A DNA stretch of 64,000 nt from NCBI GenBank assembly GCA_965235635.1, contig CBDDYR010000002.1, forward strand, positions 1 to 64,000, written 5' to 3'. The position numbers were made by a program, and so were the translations under genes. This stretch comes from Fontibacterium meridianamericanum. GTDB taxonomy: Bacteria; Pseudomonadota; Alphaproteobacteria; Pelagibacterales; Pelagibacteraceae. Shown piece by piece: positions 17,703 to 27,389 of the stretch (position 1 is the first letter of the stretch; every line of letters begins with the position of its first letter). The notes beneath the pieces were generated by a model. It did no database searches. It had not been told where the DNA came from and saw only the letters and a list, made by a program, of their open reading frames with translations.

Positions 17703-18152
17703 ATGAGATTTTATTTCTACAAATATATTCTAATATTTTTTTTCCTATTTAGCTGTACCACTATTGATGAATTACACGGGATCGATAACTTAAAAATTAA
17801 ATCAGAGTCTCTTCAGGTCAACGTTACAAATACAAATGATGTATTAAATCTTATTGGACCTCCACAAAATATTGGAATTACGGATAACAACATATGGTTT
17901 TACCACGAGGTCCATCAGACTAGAAATAAGTATGGAACAAAAGTTATTACGGATAATAATACTTTAAGATTAGAGTTTGATGATTTAGGTATTCTAAAGA
18001 AAATGAATTTCTTAGATAAAAATACTTTAAGCAAAAACCCCTTTGATGAGTCTTCGACCATCAGTCTAGGCAAAGACTCCAGCTTTTTATCAAGTTTCTT
18101 AGCGAGTATGAGACAACGAGCTAAAAACTTTGGTAAAGCTAACGAGCAATAA
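17703..18152 (+). CDS. bamE: BamE/OmlA (SmpA) family outer-membrane lipoprotein
   Basis: Lipoprotein likely assisting the BAM outer-membrane protein assembly machine. The signal peptide ends in a lipobox-like FLFSC (Cys18), and the BamE-type block VNVTNTNDVLNLIGPPQNIGITDNNIWFYHEVH follows at about 38-72, with the usual strand LRLEFDDLGILKKMNF. 149 residues. Its divergent position next to rpmF and opposite hppA fits alphaproteobacterial synteny. Its end overlaps the convergent hppA end by 14 bases. Confidence 0.85.
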   Translation: MRFYFYKYILIFFFLFSCTTIDELHGIDNLKIKSESLQVNVTNTNDVLNLIGPPQNIGITDNNIWFYHEVHQTRNKYGTKVITDNNTLRLEFDDLGILKKMNFLDKNTLSKNPFDESSTISLGKDSSFLSSFLASMRQRAKNFGKANEQ

Positions 18153-20241
18153 TCGCAAGCAATAATAAAGCTACAATATTTGTAATCTTAATCATTGGGT
18201 TCACAGCCGGTCCTGCCGTATCTTTATAAGGATCTCCCACTGTATCGCCTGTTACTGCAGCTTTGTGAGCATCAGAACCTTTTCCGCCATGATTACCATC
18301 TTCAATATATTTCTTAGCGTTATCCCAAGCGCCGCCACCTGCTGTCATTGATACGGCCAAGAAAAATCCAGTAACAATAACACCTAGTAACATTGCTCCT
18401 AGTGCAGATAATGCAGAAGAAGTTCCTGCGATGTAATAAATTACAACAAAAAGAACTATTGGAGATAAAACGGGTAATAAAGAAGGAATGATCATTTCTT
18501 TAATTGCAGCTTTAGTTAAAATATCAACAGCATTTCTATAGTCTGGTTTTTGTTTGTTCTTCATAATGCCAGGCCATTTTTTAAACTGTCTTCTAACTTC
18601 AATAACCACAGATCCACCGGCTCTACCCACTGCTTGCATTCCCATCGAAGCAAATAGATAAGGAAGTAAACCTCCAATTAATAAACCAATAACAACATAT
18701 GGATTTGATAAATCAAAATTTACTACAATTCCTTTTAATGCTGATCCTGTCGTTTTAGAAAAATGCTTAATATCTTCAGTGTAAGCAGCAAATAAAACTA
18801 AAGCGCCTAATCCTGCAGAACCAATTGCATATCCTTTTGTAATAGCTTTTGTAGTATTTCCAACTGCATCAAGAGCGTCAGTCACTTTTCTAACCCCAGC
18901 AGGTAAATTACTCATTTGTGCAATTCCACCGGCATTATCTGTAACCGGTCCATAGGCATCTAGAGCAACTACCATTCCTGTTAATGCCAACATAGTCGTA
19001 ACTGCAATTGCAATTCCGTATAAGCCAGCAATTAAATAAGTTGATAAAATTCCAACAACAATAATTAATGCAGGGATTGCTGTTGCTTCCATCGATATCG
19101 CCAAACCTTGAATGACGTTTGTACCGTGCCCAGTAGTTGAAGATTTAGCAATAGATTTAACAGGGTTATAAGCTGTACTTGTGTAGTACTCAGTAACCCA
19201 AATTAATAATCCAGTAATTACAAGACCTATTACTCCGCAGTAATACAATTTAAGTCCAGTAAAACTAATAGTTCCCACTTTATATACTTTAGTTAATCCA
19301 ACAACCTGTTCAGTCACTGGATATAAAATAGCTAAAGATAAAACTGCTGAAACTATAAAGCCTTTATATAATGCGCCCATAATACTTTTGCTAGCGCCTA
19401 ATCTTACAAAGTAAGTTCCAATAATAGATGTAATTAAACAGCTACCCGCAATTGCTAACGGGTAAATTAACATGTTTAAATTTCCAGAGAAAAATATAGA
19501 TGCTAAAACCATTGTAGCAACAATTGTCACTGCATAAGTTTCAAATAAGTCAGCAGCCATACCAGCACAATCGCCAACGTTATCTCCAACGTTATCTGCG
19601 ATCACTGCAGGGTTTCTAGGATCATCTTCAGGAATTCCAGCTTCAACTTTTCCAACTAAGTCAGCACCCACGTCTGCTCCCTTAGTAAAAATTCCTCCCC
19701 CTAATCTTGCAAAAATTGAAATTAAGGAAGCACCAAATCCTAATGCAACAAGGGCATTAGAAATTTCTCTTTCATTAATTTTTAATTCTAAAAGTATTAA
19801 ATAATAAACAGCAATAGCAAGTAAAGCTAAACCAGCAACTAACATTCCTGTTAATGCACCTGATTTAAAAGATATTCTTAGACCTTCTGCTAGGCTTTTT
19901 CTTGAAGCTTCAGCTGTTCTGACATTTGCTTGTACTGAAATTAACATTCCAGCATAACCTGCTATGCCAGATAAAAAAGCACCGATAAAATAACCAAGTC
20001 CAACCCAAGCACTAAATAAATAAATTACGGCAATCAAAACCACCACACCAACGATTGCAATAGTTTTATATTGACGATTTAAATAAGCTCTAGCTCCAAT
20101 CTGAATAGCGCCAGCAATTTCTTGCATTCTTGAATTGCCTGAGCTTGAAGATAAAATTTGAACGCCTGTAACATAGGCAAAAACAATTGATAAAATTCCA
20201 CAAAGAATTACTAAATTTAAAACTAAACTTGGATTAAGCAT
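18139..20241 (-). CDS. hppA: K+-independent proton-pumping pyrophosphatase
   Basis: Membrane enzyme that hydrolyses pyrophosphate and moves H+ across the membrane. The 700-residue protein has about 16 hydrophobic segments and the catalytic blocks DVGADLVGKVEAGIPEDDPRNP and ADNVGDNVGDCAGMAADLFETY, plus GDTVGDPYKDTAGPAVNPMIKI at the end. The K+-dependence switch reads GNTTKA, with Lys where K+-requiring enzymes have Ala, so by established family rules it needs no K+. It lies beyond nusB, continuing the riboflavin cluster, after a 115-base spacer. Confidence 0.97.
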   Translation of the reverse strand: MLNPSLVLNLVILCGILSIVFAYVTGVQILSSSSGNSRMQEIAGAIQIGARAYLNRQYKTIAIVGVVVLIAVIYLFSAWVGLGYFIGAFLSGIAGYAGMLISVQANVRTAEASRKSLAEGLRISFKSGALTGMLVAGLALLAIAVYYLILLELKINEREISNALVALGFGASLISIFARLGGGIFTKGADVGADLVGKVEAGIPEDDPRNPAVIADNVGDNVGDCAGMAADLFETYAVTIVATMVLASIFFSGNLNMLIYPLAIAGSCLITSIIGTYFVRLGASKSIMGALYKGFIVSAVLSLAILYPVTEQVVGLTKVYKVGTISFTGLKLYYCGVIGLVITGLLIWVTEYYTSTAYNPVKSIAKSSTTGHGTNVIQGLAISMEATAIPALIIVVGILSTYLIAGLYGIAIAVTTMLALTGMVVALDAYGPVTDNAGGIAQMSNLPAGVRKVTDALDAVGNTTKAITKGYAIGSAGLGALVLFAAYTEDIKHFSKTTGSALKGIVVNFDLSNPYVVIGLLIGGLLPYLFASMGMQAVGRAGGSVVIEVRRQFKKWPGIMKNKQKPDYRNAVDILTKAAIKEMIIPSLLPVLSPIVLFVVIYYIAGTSSALSALGAMLLGVIVTGFFLAVSMTAGGGAWDNAKKYIEDGNHGGKGSDAHKAAVTGDTVGDPYKDTAGPAVNPMIKITNIVALLLLAIIAR

Positions 20242-20356
20242 AAATAGACTTTTGGTTAGTTAAGTTAACGAAAAACAAGTTAGTGCCAAATTACATTAGT
20301 AAAATCAACCCTTTTTATTAAAGAGATACTTAAATTAGATGAAAAACTTTAAGAAA

Positions 20357-20737
20357 TTAAACGCTTTTTGCAATTTTATCGAGCACGGCATTAATGATAT
20401 TTTTTTGCTTATCATTAAGGAACATTTTAGTAATTTTTAAATACTCATCAATGACGACCTTAAAGGGTGTCTTCTTATAAAAGAAAATTTCAAAGATTGC
20501 AGCCTTCAATATGATCGAAAATATGATCTCAAAATTTTTAAGATCAAATTTCTTATCTAAATAGTTTGTGAGCTTTTCTTCTAATGCAGAATTATTTTCA
20601 ATAACTCCATTGCAGATTTTTTTGATAAATCTTTTATAAGGATTTTTAAAATCAAATAATAATTTTTCTTGATTGAGATAATAACTGTATAAAAGTTGTA
20701 CGATAATTAATCTTGAATTGTTCTTAATATTGCTCAT
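20357..20737 (-). CDS. nusB: transcription antitermination factor NusB
   Basis: RNA-binding factor of the rRNA antitermination complex. 126 residues, all helical; RLIIVQLLYSYYLN near the N-terminus and AAIFEIFFYKKTPFKVVIDEYLKITKMF near the C-terminus match NusB. Shorter than the about 140-160 residues of most relatives, mainly in the central loop. Starts at the ribH stop (one-base overlap), as in other ribH-nusB pairs. Confidence 0.92.
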   Translation of the reverse strand: MSNIKNNSRLIIVQLLYSYYLNQEKLLFDFKNPYKRFIKKICNGVIENNSALEEKLTNYLDKKFDLKNFEIIFSIILKAAIFEIFFYKKTPFKVVIDEYLKITKMFLNDKQKNIINAVLDKIAKSV

Positions 20738-21159
20738 TAAAGTTTATAAATAGAATTATAAACACTTAATGCTGCACGTACGGCCTCTCCACCTTTGTTT
20801 TTTAATTTAGGATCACATCGAACCTCGGCTTGTTTAGAATTGTTGCAATTTAAAACACCATTCGAAACTGGAACGTTATATTTTATTGAAATTTCTAATA
20901 ATTTATCTGATACGGACTGACTGATAATATCAAAATGAGGCGTTTGACCTTTAATAATACATCCAAGGGCTATGCAAAAAGCATATTTCTTATTTTTTAA
21001 TACAATATTCAATAATTGAGGTATCTCATAAGCACCAGAGACAGAATAATGTTTCACATCGAATAATTTTTTATCGATTTCTTTTAAAGCCCCCTTGAGA
21101 AGGTTTTTTTCAAAATTTTTATAAAAAGATGAACTAACGATTAATATTTTTTTCTTCAT
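20737..21159 (-). CDS. ribH: 6,7-dimethyl-8-ribityllumazine synthase
   Basis: Condenses the ribityl-aminopyrimidine with dihydroxybutanone phosphate, the penultimate riboflavin step. 140 residues with VSGAYEIPQLL, ALGCIIKGQTPHFDIISQSVSD (active-site His) and PVSNGVLNCNNSKQAE. Overlaps the upstream ribB gene by 4 bases. Confidence 0.96.
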   Translation of the reverse strand: MKKKILIVSSSFYKNFEKNLLKGALKEIDKKLFDVKHYSVSGAYEIPQLLNIVLKNKKYAFCIALGCIIKGQTPHFDIISQSVSDKLLEISIKYNVPVSNGVLNCNNSKQAEVRCDPKLKNKGGEAVRAALSVYNSIYKL

Positions 21160-22211
21160 TTAATAAACTCTTGTTTAATAATTTTTATACCAAAACCATC
21201 TAAACCAATAATATTTTTCTTTGACTTAGATATCAAAATCATCTTTCTAATATTTAAACTTCTTAAAATTTGAGCGCCTATTCCGTAGTTTCTTAGGCTA
21301 CTTTCTTTTTTATTATTAAGATTATTTTTAATTAATTCATCTCTAATAATAATCAAAATACAGTTCTTGTGTTTTTTATAATAATTAAGTGTTTTATTAA
21401 TAGATAGATTTTCTTTATTTTTTGATAGAAAACTTGTTACGATGTTTGAAGCAATCACTCTAACGCGTGGTGTAATCTTTTTGTCTTGAGTTTTGATTAA
21501 AGCAATATGCTCTTTTCCATCTAATTTATTTTCATAAATTTTAACTTGATAATTATCGTTTTTTCCAATCTTAACTTGTTCAATTCTTTTTAGTTTTATA
21601 AGACTTTCTTTCTTTAATCGGTAAGCAATTAAATCTTCAATTCTTGCAATATTTAAATTAAATTTTTTAGCATAGTTCAAAAGGTGTCTTCCTTTGGCCA
21701 TTGAACCATCGGTGTTCATTATTTCGCAAATCACTCCGCTCGAACCACAACCAGCAAGTTTTGCTATATCAACGGAAGCTTCCGTATGACCCGCTCTTTC
21801 AAGCACACCACCCTCTTTAGCAACTAATGGAAAAATGTGTCCAGGTGTTGAAATATCTTTTGCTTTAACATTTTTTTTAATGGCTGTTTTTATTGTATGC
21901 GCCCTATCCCTTGCAGAGATTCCAGTAGTTACTCCTTTTCTTGCTTCAATGGAGATTGTAAATGCAGTTTGTAACCGAGAAGAATTTCTACTCGGCATCA
22001 AAGATAAATTTAATGCTTTTGCTTTTTTTTTATCTATTGCTAAACAAATTAAACCTCTGCCATGGGTTGCCATAAAATTAATTTTTTTATGATCAATCTT
22101 TGATGCAGGAATAACAAGATCACCTTCGTTTTCTCTATTCTTATCATCAACTAAAATAAAAATTTTTCCTTTTTTTGCATCCTGGATAATTTTTTTAACT
22201 GAAGAGAACAT
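21156..22211 (-). CDS. ribB: dihydroxybutanone-phosphate synthase fused to a degenerate cyclohydrolase II domain (RibBX)
   Basis: Makes 3,4-dihydroxy-2-butanone 4-phosphate from ribulose 5-phosphate. The N-terminal about 200 residues are a good RibB: ILVDDKNRENEGDLVIPA, ATHGRGLICLA, TTGISARDRAHTI, GHTEASVDIAKLAG. The C-terminal 150 residues follow the GTP cyclohydrolase II fold (RNYGIGAQILRSLNIRKMIL) but lack its zinc triad: the segment that should carry a Cys-x10-CxC pattern reads PRVRVIASNIVTSFLSK with no Cys, and the catalytic Arg loop is replaced. This is the RibBX type, so a separate RibA is expected elsewhere. Confidence 0.93.
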   Translation of the reverse strand: MFSSVKKIIQDAKKGKIFILVDDKNRENEGDLVIPASKIDHKKINFMATHGRGLICLAIDKKKAKALNLSLMPSRNSSRLQTAFTISIEARKGVTTGISARDRAHTIKTAIKKNVKAKDISTPGHIFPLVAKEGGVLERAGHTEASVDIAKLAGCGSSGVICEIMNTDGSMAKGRHLLNYAKKFNLNIARIEDLIAYRLKKESLIKLKRIEQVKIGKNDNYQVKIYENKLDGKEHIALIKTQDKKITPRVRVIASNIVTSFLSKNKENLSINKTLNYYKKHKNCILIIIRDELIKNNLNNKKESSLRNYGIGAQILRSLNIRKMILISKSKKNIIGLDGFGIKIIKQEFIK

Positions 22212-22213
22212 GG

Positions 22214-22807
22214 TTATTTTTTTAATAAAGTTTTAGCTATTAAATCAATTTCAATATTCACGTAATTATTTTTTTTTAATTTTAATAAATTTGTATTTTT
22301 AAGTGTATGCGGAATTACTACAACTTTAAATTTATTAGAGAAAATTTTAGCAATGGTTAGGGAAATTCCATTGATCGCTATAGATCCTTTTTCTATAAAA
22401 AATTTTTTAAATTTTTTTGGGATATTAAAAAAAATAGTCCAACTTTTGCTATTATGGGTATCAATACTTAATACTTTTGTAACCGTATCAACATGCCCTT
22501 GAACAAAATGACCTGCAAATTCATCTCCATATTTTAAAGATTTTTCTAAATTAATTACATCACCTGATTTTAAGTGCTTAAAAGCAGAGGTTAAAACAGT
22601 GTGTTTGGATAAGTAAAAAAATAATTCATTCTTTTTATTATTTTTTTTAATTTTTGTTAAAGTAAGACAAACTCCAGAGCAAGAAATAGAAGTTCCAATA
22701 TCTTTTTTAGTAAAATTTAAATTTGAAATAACAGATAAAAAATAACCATTATTTTTTTTATATAAATCCTTAATAACACCGATATTTTTAATGATCCCTG
22801 TAAACAT
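22214..22807 (-). CDS. ribE: riboflavin synthase, alpha chain
   Basis: Dismutates two lumazines to riboflavin. 197 residues in two lumazine-binding barrels: MFTGIIKNIGVI at the start, SCSGVCLTL in the first barrel, FAGHFVQGHVDTV, then SIAINGISLTIA in the second. The C-terminus VVVIPHTLKNTNL is standard. Two bases before ribB and four after ribD in the transcript. Confidence 0.96.
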   Translation of the reverse strand: MFTGIIKNIGVIKDLYKKNNGYFLSVISNLNFTKKDIGTSISCSGVCLTLTKIKKNNKKNELFFYLSKHTVLTSAFKHLKSGDVINLEKSLKYGDEFAGHFVQGHVDTVTKVLSIDTHNSKSWTIFFNIPKKFKKFFIEKGSIAINGISLTIAKIFSNKFKVVVIPHTLKNTNLLKLKKNNYVNIEIDLIAKTLLKK

Positions 22808-22811
22808 AAGA

Positions 22812-23915
22812 TTATTTTTGAAACACCGTTAAACTATTATTCTTTAAATAAATCTGTTGTAACTTCTTATTTTTTTTAAATAATTTTTTTAAAATCATAT
22901 AAATATTCTTAAAAGAATGTGATGTCTTTTTATTTGCAGTTTCGTTGTTATTAAAAAAATAAAAGGTATCTATGAGTTTTAAATCCATAAATCTTTTTAT
23001 AGTATTATACCCGCCTTCTATTAAGACATTCTTGTAACCCAATAAGCCCATCGTCACTAGGATTTCTTTGCAATTTACATGCTTATTTTTATCAAGGGGC
23101 AAATAAATTGGATAAATATTTTTGTTTTTTAGATAATTAATTTTATTGTTATTTTTAATCGAATAAAAAATATAAGTTTTTATTTTCTTAGCAGATAAAA
23201 TTAATTTTGAATTCCTCTTAATTCTAAGATTGGGATCTATGATAAATCGTGCAGGATTAATTTTATCCAGTCCAGGAATACGACAATTTAATATTGGATT
23301 GTCGATATTATGAGTATTTACACCTATTAAAATAGCATTAATTTCTGAGCGTAAAATATGCGTTAATTTTCTAGAATAAATATTTGTTATCTGCGGTCTA
23401 TTTTTAATAAATGAATAATAGTTTTTTGATGTTGCAATTTTTGCATAAACTTTTGGTAAAAAATTTTTATTAAAATTATTATAAATGTTATAAAAATTTT
23501 TTTTATAGATATTATTAATCTTACTAATTTTTATTTTATTATTTTGTAAAAACTCAAGACCCTTTCCTTGGACTCTTGGATCGTTATCTGTTTCAGAATA
23601 AAAAAGATTTTTAATTTTTTTATTAACAATGGATTTAGTACAAGGTGGATTTTTACCTTGATGATGACAGGGTTCTAATGAGACATAACAATCTAAATTA
23701 CTATTTTTCTTTAATTGACTTAGAGCTGCAAATTCAGCATGGGGACTGCCGCCAATACCCGTAACGCCGTAGGATAAAATTTTATCATTCTTACAAACTA
23801 AGCAACCCACCGAAGGATTGGTGCCGGTCATTTGATTATGAATATTGGCTAAATTAAAAGCCAAGTTCATAAAATAAGACTTAATAAACTTCGTTCTATT
23901 TTTTTGAAGGAACAT
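22812..23915 (-). CDS. ribD: bifunctional riboflavin deaminase/reductase
   Basis: Deaminates and reduces the pyrimidine intermediate. The N-terminal deaminase (to about residue 145) has GTNPSVGCLVC, the zinc motifs SPHAEFAAL and SLEPCHHQGKNPPC, and GKGLEFLQNN. The reductase half has ILIGVNTHNIDNPILNCR, PARFIIDPNLRI and the late LIEGGYNTIKRFMD. 367 residues, very Lys/Asn rich. The start used overlaps nrdR by 20 bases; Met16 would avoid this but would cut into the conserved first helix. Confidence 0.95.
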   Translation of the reverse strand: MFLQKNRTKFIKSYFMNLAFNLANIHNQMTGTNPSVGCLVCKNDKILSYGVTGIGGSPHAEFAALSQLKKNSNLDCYVSLEPCHHQGKNPPCTKSIVNKKIKNLFYSETDNDPRVQGKGLEFLQNNKIKISKINNIYKKNFYNIYNNFNKNFLPKVYAKIATSKNYYSFIKNRPQITNIYSRKLTHILRSEINAILIGVNTHNIDNPILNCRIPGLDKINPARFIIDPNLRIKRNSKLILSAKKIKTYIFYSIKNNNKINYLKNKNIYPIYLPLDKNKHVNCKEILVTMGLLGYKNVLIEGGYNTIKRFMDLKLIDTFYFFNNNETANKKTSHSFKNIYMILKKLFKKNKKLQQIYLKNNSLTVFQK

Positions 23916-24354
23916 TGAGTTGGTCTACAAATTGCTCAAAATCTTTTGCCTCTTTAAAGTTTGTGTAAACAGAAGCAAAACGAACATAGGCAACCGGATC
24001 TAAATCTTTTAGACCTTCCATCACATATTTTCCAATTGTGCTAGATAATATTTCAGCCTGACCTAGGTCTTCTAAATTTCTATAAATTTTAGAAATAAAT
24101 TTTTCAATGGTATCGCTGTCGACAGGTCTTTTTCTTAGGGCAATATTTATGGATTTAGCTAATTTTTCTCGATCAAAAGTAGATTTTCTGCCATTTTTTT
24201 TAACAACAATTAACTCTCTTAATTGAACTCTTTCAAACGTAGTAAATCTTTGTTTGCAACTACATTCTCTTCTTCGTCTGATAACAGTTCCGTCCTCTGT
24301 GGGTCTTGAATCAATAACTGAAGTTTCTTTTTCTTTACAAAATGGACAAATCAC
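23896..24354 (-). CDS. nrdR: transcriptional repressor NrdR
   Basis: Zinc and nucleotide-binding repressor of ribonucleotide reductase genes. 152 residues: zinc ribbon MICPFCKEKETSVIDSRPTEDGTVIRRRRECSC is split as CPFC near residue 3 and CSC near 31, followed by RFTTFERV and an ATP-cone domain (KNGRKSTFDREKLAKSI onward), then VAYVRFASVYTNF. GTG start, fixed by the zinc ribbon. Lies between glyA and ribD as in many Alphaproteobacteria. Confidence 0.96.
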   Translation of the reverse strand: MICPFCKEKETSVIDSRPTEDGTVIRRRRECSCKQRFTTFERVQLRELIVVKKNGRKSTFDREKLAKSINIALRKRPVDSDTIEKFISKIYRNLEDLGQAEILSSTIGKYVMEGLKDLDPVAYVRFASVYTNFKEAKDFEQFVDQLNVPSKK

Positions 24355-24359
24355 AAAAA

Positions 24360-25658
24360 TTAAAAGTTATAGATTGGAAAAGCGGCGCACAAATTTTTTA
24401 CTTTTTGTTGAACTTCTTTTTCTACCTGGTTGCTATTATTATTCATTAAACCTTTTAAAACTTGATCGATTAAAATCCCAACGGTTTTAAACTCATTTAG
24501 TGAGAACCCTCTAGTCGTACATGCAGGAGTTCCAAGTCTAATTCCTGAAGTAATCCAAGGTTTTTGATCATCATAAGGAATACCATTTTTATTACAGGTT
24601 ATATTTGCTCTGCCTAAAGCATCAGATGCATCTTTGCCTGTTAATTTAAATGGTCTTAAATCAATAAGAATTAAATGAGTATCAGTTCCTCCAGAAAAAA
24701 TTGTATAACCCAAATTTTTTAAAGTTTCAGAAAGAATTTTTGCATTCGCCACTACAGATTTTGCGTAAGATTTAAAATCCTCTGATAAAGCTTCTTTAAA
24801 ACAAACCGCTTTAGCAGCGATCACATGCATCAAAGGTCCTCCTTGTAGTCCAGGAAAAACTGCTGAATTTATTTTTTTTGCTATCTCTTCATTATTAGTA
24901 AGAATTAAACCACCTCTAGGACCTCGTAGAACTTTATGCGTAGTCGAAGTCACCACATCGGCATACTCAACTGGATTTGGATATACCCCACCAGCAACTA
25001 AACCTGAGAAATGCGCCATATCCACTAATAAATAAGCGCCAACTTTTTTTGCAATATCTTTAAAAATTTTAAAATCAATTATTCTTGAATAGGCACTGCC
25101 TCCTGCAATAATTAATTTTGGCTTATGTTTAACTGCAAGATCCTCAACTGCATCATAATCAATAAGACCATTATCTTTGCGAACACCGTATGCAATTGCA
25201 TTAAACCACTTACCAGACATTGCAGGTGCTGCACCATGAGTTAAATGACCTCCTTGATCAATTCCCATTCCTAAAATTGTATCCCCAGGTTTGATTAAAG
25301 CTAAAAATACTGCTCCATTGGCCTGCGCTCCAGAATGAGGCTGAACATTTGCAAAATTACATTTAAATAATTTTTTTACTCTCTCAATGGCTAAATCTTC
25401 AGCAATATCAACAAATTCACAACCGCCATAATATCTTTTGCCACTGTACCCTTCGGCATATTTATTTGTTAGTACGGAACCTTGAGTTTCTAAGACTGCT
25501 CTTGAAACAATATTTTCAGAAGCAATTAATTCGATATGATTTTGTTGACGAGAAAGTTCTTTTTGAATTGAATTATAAATATCTGGATCTGAATTTTTTA
25601 GATTCGAATTAAAAAAATCATCTATATTTTTTTTATCAATTTTATTTGCTGAACTCAT
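24360..25658 (-). CDS. glyA: serine hydroxymethyltransferase
   Basis: PLP enzyme interconverting serine and glycine with tetrahydrofolate as one-carbon carrier. 432 residues; IELIASENIVSRAVLE, YAEGYSGKRYYGGCEFVD, the PLP Lys in VTSTTHKVLRGPRGG, and SGIRLGTPACTTRGF are all present. Only two bases separate it from rpiB upstream, so no glycine riboswitch precedes it here. Confidence 0.97.
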   Translation of the reverse strand: MSSANKIDKKNIDDFFNSNLKNSDPDIYNSIQKELSRQQNHIELIASENIVSRAVLETQGSVLTNKYAEGYSGKRYYGGCEFVDIAEDLAIERVKKLFKCNFANVQPHSGAQANGAVFLALIKPGDTILGMGIDQGGHLTHGAAPAMSGKWFNAIAYGVRKDNGLIDYDAVEDLAVKHKPKLIIAGGSAYSRIIDFKIFKDIAKKVGAYLLVDMAHFSGLVAGGVYPNPVEYADVVTSTTHKVLRGPRGGLILTNNEEIAKKINSAVFPGLQGGPLMHVIAAKAVCFKEALSEDFKSYAKSVVANAKILSETLKNLGYTIFSGGTDTHLILIDLRPFKLTGKDASDALGRANITCNKNGIPYDDQKPWITSGIRLGTPACTTRGFSLNEFKTVGILIDQVLKGLMNNNSNQVEKEVQQKVKNLCAAFPIYNF

Positions 25659-25660
25659 GT

Positions 25661-26104
25661 TTATTTATCTAACTTTTTTACTCTCGCAGTATGCCTACCG
25701 CCTTCAAATTTTGTACTAACGAAAGTATTTATAATTTTTTTTACGTTTTTAAAATGAATTAATCTAGCTCCAAGACATAATACATTAGCATTGTTATGCT
25801 TTCTAGCTAAAGATGCTGATATTTGATTATAACAAACGGCTGCTCTTACTTTTTTAAACCTATTTGCCGCAATCGAAACTCCTATTCCAGAACCACAAAT
25901 TAATATTCCAAAAGAAGTTTTTTTTTTAACTAAAATAGCAAGCTTTTTAGCATAATCTGGATAATCCACTCTTTCTTCTGAAAAAGGGCCAAGATCATGT
26001 GATTTAATTTTTAATTTATTTAGAAAAATTTTAACTTTTTCTTTCATTAAAAAGCCTGCATGATCTGAAGCTATAATGATGGATTTAGTTAATGATTTGG
26101 ACAC
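25661..26104 (-). CDS. rpiB: ribose-5-phosphate isomerase B
   Basis: Isomerises ribose 5-phosphate and ribulose 5-phosphate, the latter being the substrate of the RibB domain four genes downstream. 147 residues with IIIASDHAGFLMKE, ERVDYPDYAKKLA, ILICGSGIGVSIAANRF and the HNNANVLCLGARL block. GTG start at 26104. Immediately upstream of glyA (2-base gap). Confidence 0.95.
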   Translation of the reverse strand: MSKSLTKSIIIASDHAGFLMKEKVKIFLNKLKIKSHDLGPFSEERVDYPDYAKKLAILVKKKTSFGILICGSGIGVSIAANRFKKVRAAVCYNQISASLARKHNNANVLCLGARLIHFKNVKKIINTFVSTKFEGGRHTARVKKLDK

Positions 26105-26168
26105 AAGGGTTAATTACCAACTTCAAAATGGGTTGTATATTAAAAAGATAATTAATTTTTTTTATATA

Positions 26169-27389
26169 TTAAGCCGCTCTTGAAAGTTTTAATTCTCTCC
26201 AAATTTCATCAAGGGCATTTACAAGAAATTCTAACTTAGAATCATCATGTAAAGGAGTGGGCGTAAATCTAAGTCTTTCTAAACCTCTCGGTACCGTTGG
26301 ATAATTAATCGGCTGAACATAAATTGAATAATCATTAAGTAAAATGTCAGAAATTTCTTTGCATCGTACAGGATCCTTCACCAATAAAGGAACGATATGA
26401 CTATTATTTTTTATAATTGGTAAATTCTTAGCTAACATCAATTTTTTTAACTTATTCGCTCGATCGTAAAGAGCTTCTCTTAAACTATAGTTATTTTTTA
26501 CATAACGAATACTTGCTACTGCTGCAGCGGCTAAACTGGGTGGTAAAGAAGTTGTAAAAATAAAACCCGGTGCAAAGGATCGAATAACATCAATAATATT
26601 GTATTTTGCTGTAATATATCCGCCCATTAATCCAAAACCTTTTGCAAGGGTTCCTTCAATAATATCAATTTCAGATGTTAGACCTAGCTGTTCAGATAAT
26701 CCTCCACCATTTTTTCCATAAAGACCAACTCCATGAACCTCATCTAAATATGTGAGTGCATTATATTTTTTTGAAACTTCAAGTATTTTTTCAATGGGCG
26801 CAAAATCTCCATCCATTGAATAAACTGATTCAAATGCAACAATTTTTGGATGATTCTTATCAGCATTTTTTAAAAGATGTTCAAGATGATCCACATCATT
26901 ATGTTTCCAAATAAATTTATCAGAATTTCCTTTTCGAATGCCTTCAATCATCGATGCATGATTATTTTCATCTGAGAAAATAATACAGTTAGGCAAAAAT
27001 TTAGCTAAGGTGCTTAAGGCACACTCATTTGCAATGTATCCAGAAGTAAAAATTAACGCTCCATCTTTATTATGAAATTTTGCTAACTCATTTTCTAACT
27101 CGACGTGATAATTCGATGTACCAGAAATATTTCTTGTTCCTCCCGCACCCGCACCAACTAAATTTACGGCATTGACAAATGCATCAACGACTAATGGGTT
27201 TTGACCCATTCCTAAATAATCATTGCTACACCAGATAGTGACATCTGATTTAATCCCATATTGATTGTTATAAACTGCTTTAGGAAACTCCCCTTTTTTT
27301 CGGGTGATATTATTAAAAATTCTATAACGACCTTCTTGTCTTAAACCTTTTAACGCATTGTTAAAAATTAGATCGTAATCTATGCTCAT
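26169..27389 (-). CDS. hemA: 5-aminolevulinate synthase
   Basis: PLP-dependent condensation of glycine and succinyl-CoA, the first heme step of the Shemin (C4) pathway used by Alphaproteobacteria. 406 residues; WCSNDYLGMGQNPLV, GAGGTRNISGTSNYHVELE, FESVYSMDGDFAPI, YLDEVHGVGLYG and the PLP Lys in EGTLAKGFGLMGGYI. Divergent from hemB with a 78-base spacer, which would let the first two heme enzymes be controlled together. Confidence 0.97.
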   Translation of the reverse strand: MSIDYDLIFNNALKGLRQEGRYRIFNNITRKKGEFPKAVYNNQYGIKSDVTIWCSNDYLGMGQNPLVVDAFVNAVNLVGAGAGGTRNISGTSNYHVELENELAKFHNKDGALIFTSGYIANECALSTLAKFLPNCIIFSDENNHASMIEGIRKGNSDKFIWKHNDVDHLEHLLKNADKNHPKIVAFESVYSMDGDFAPIEKILEVSKKYNALTYLDEVHGVGLYGKNGGGLSEQLGLTSEIDIIEGTLAKGFGLMGGYITAKYNIIDVIRSFAPGFIFTTSLPPSLAAAAVASIRYVKNNYSLREALYDRANKLKKLMLAKNLPIIKNNSHIVPLLVKDPVRCKEISDILLNDYSIYVQPINYPTVPRGLERLRFTPTPLHDDSKLEFLVNALDEIWRELKLSRAA

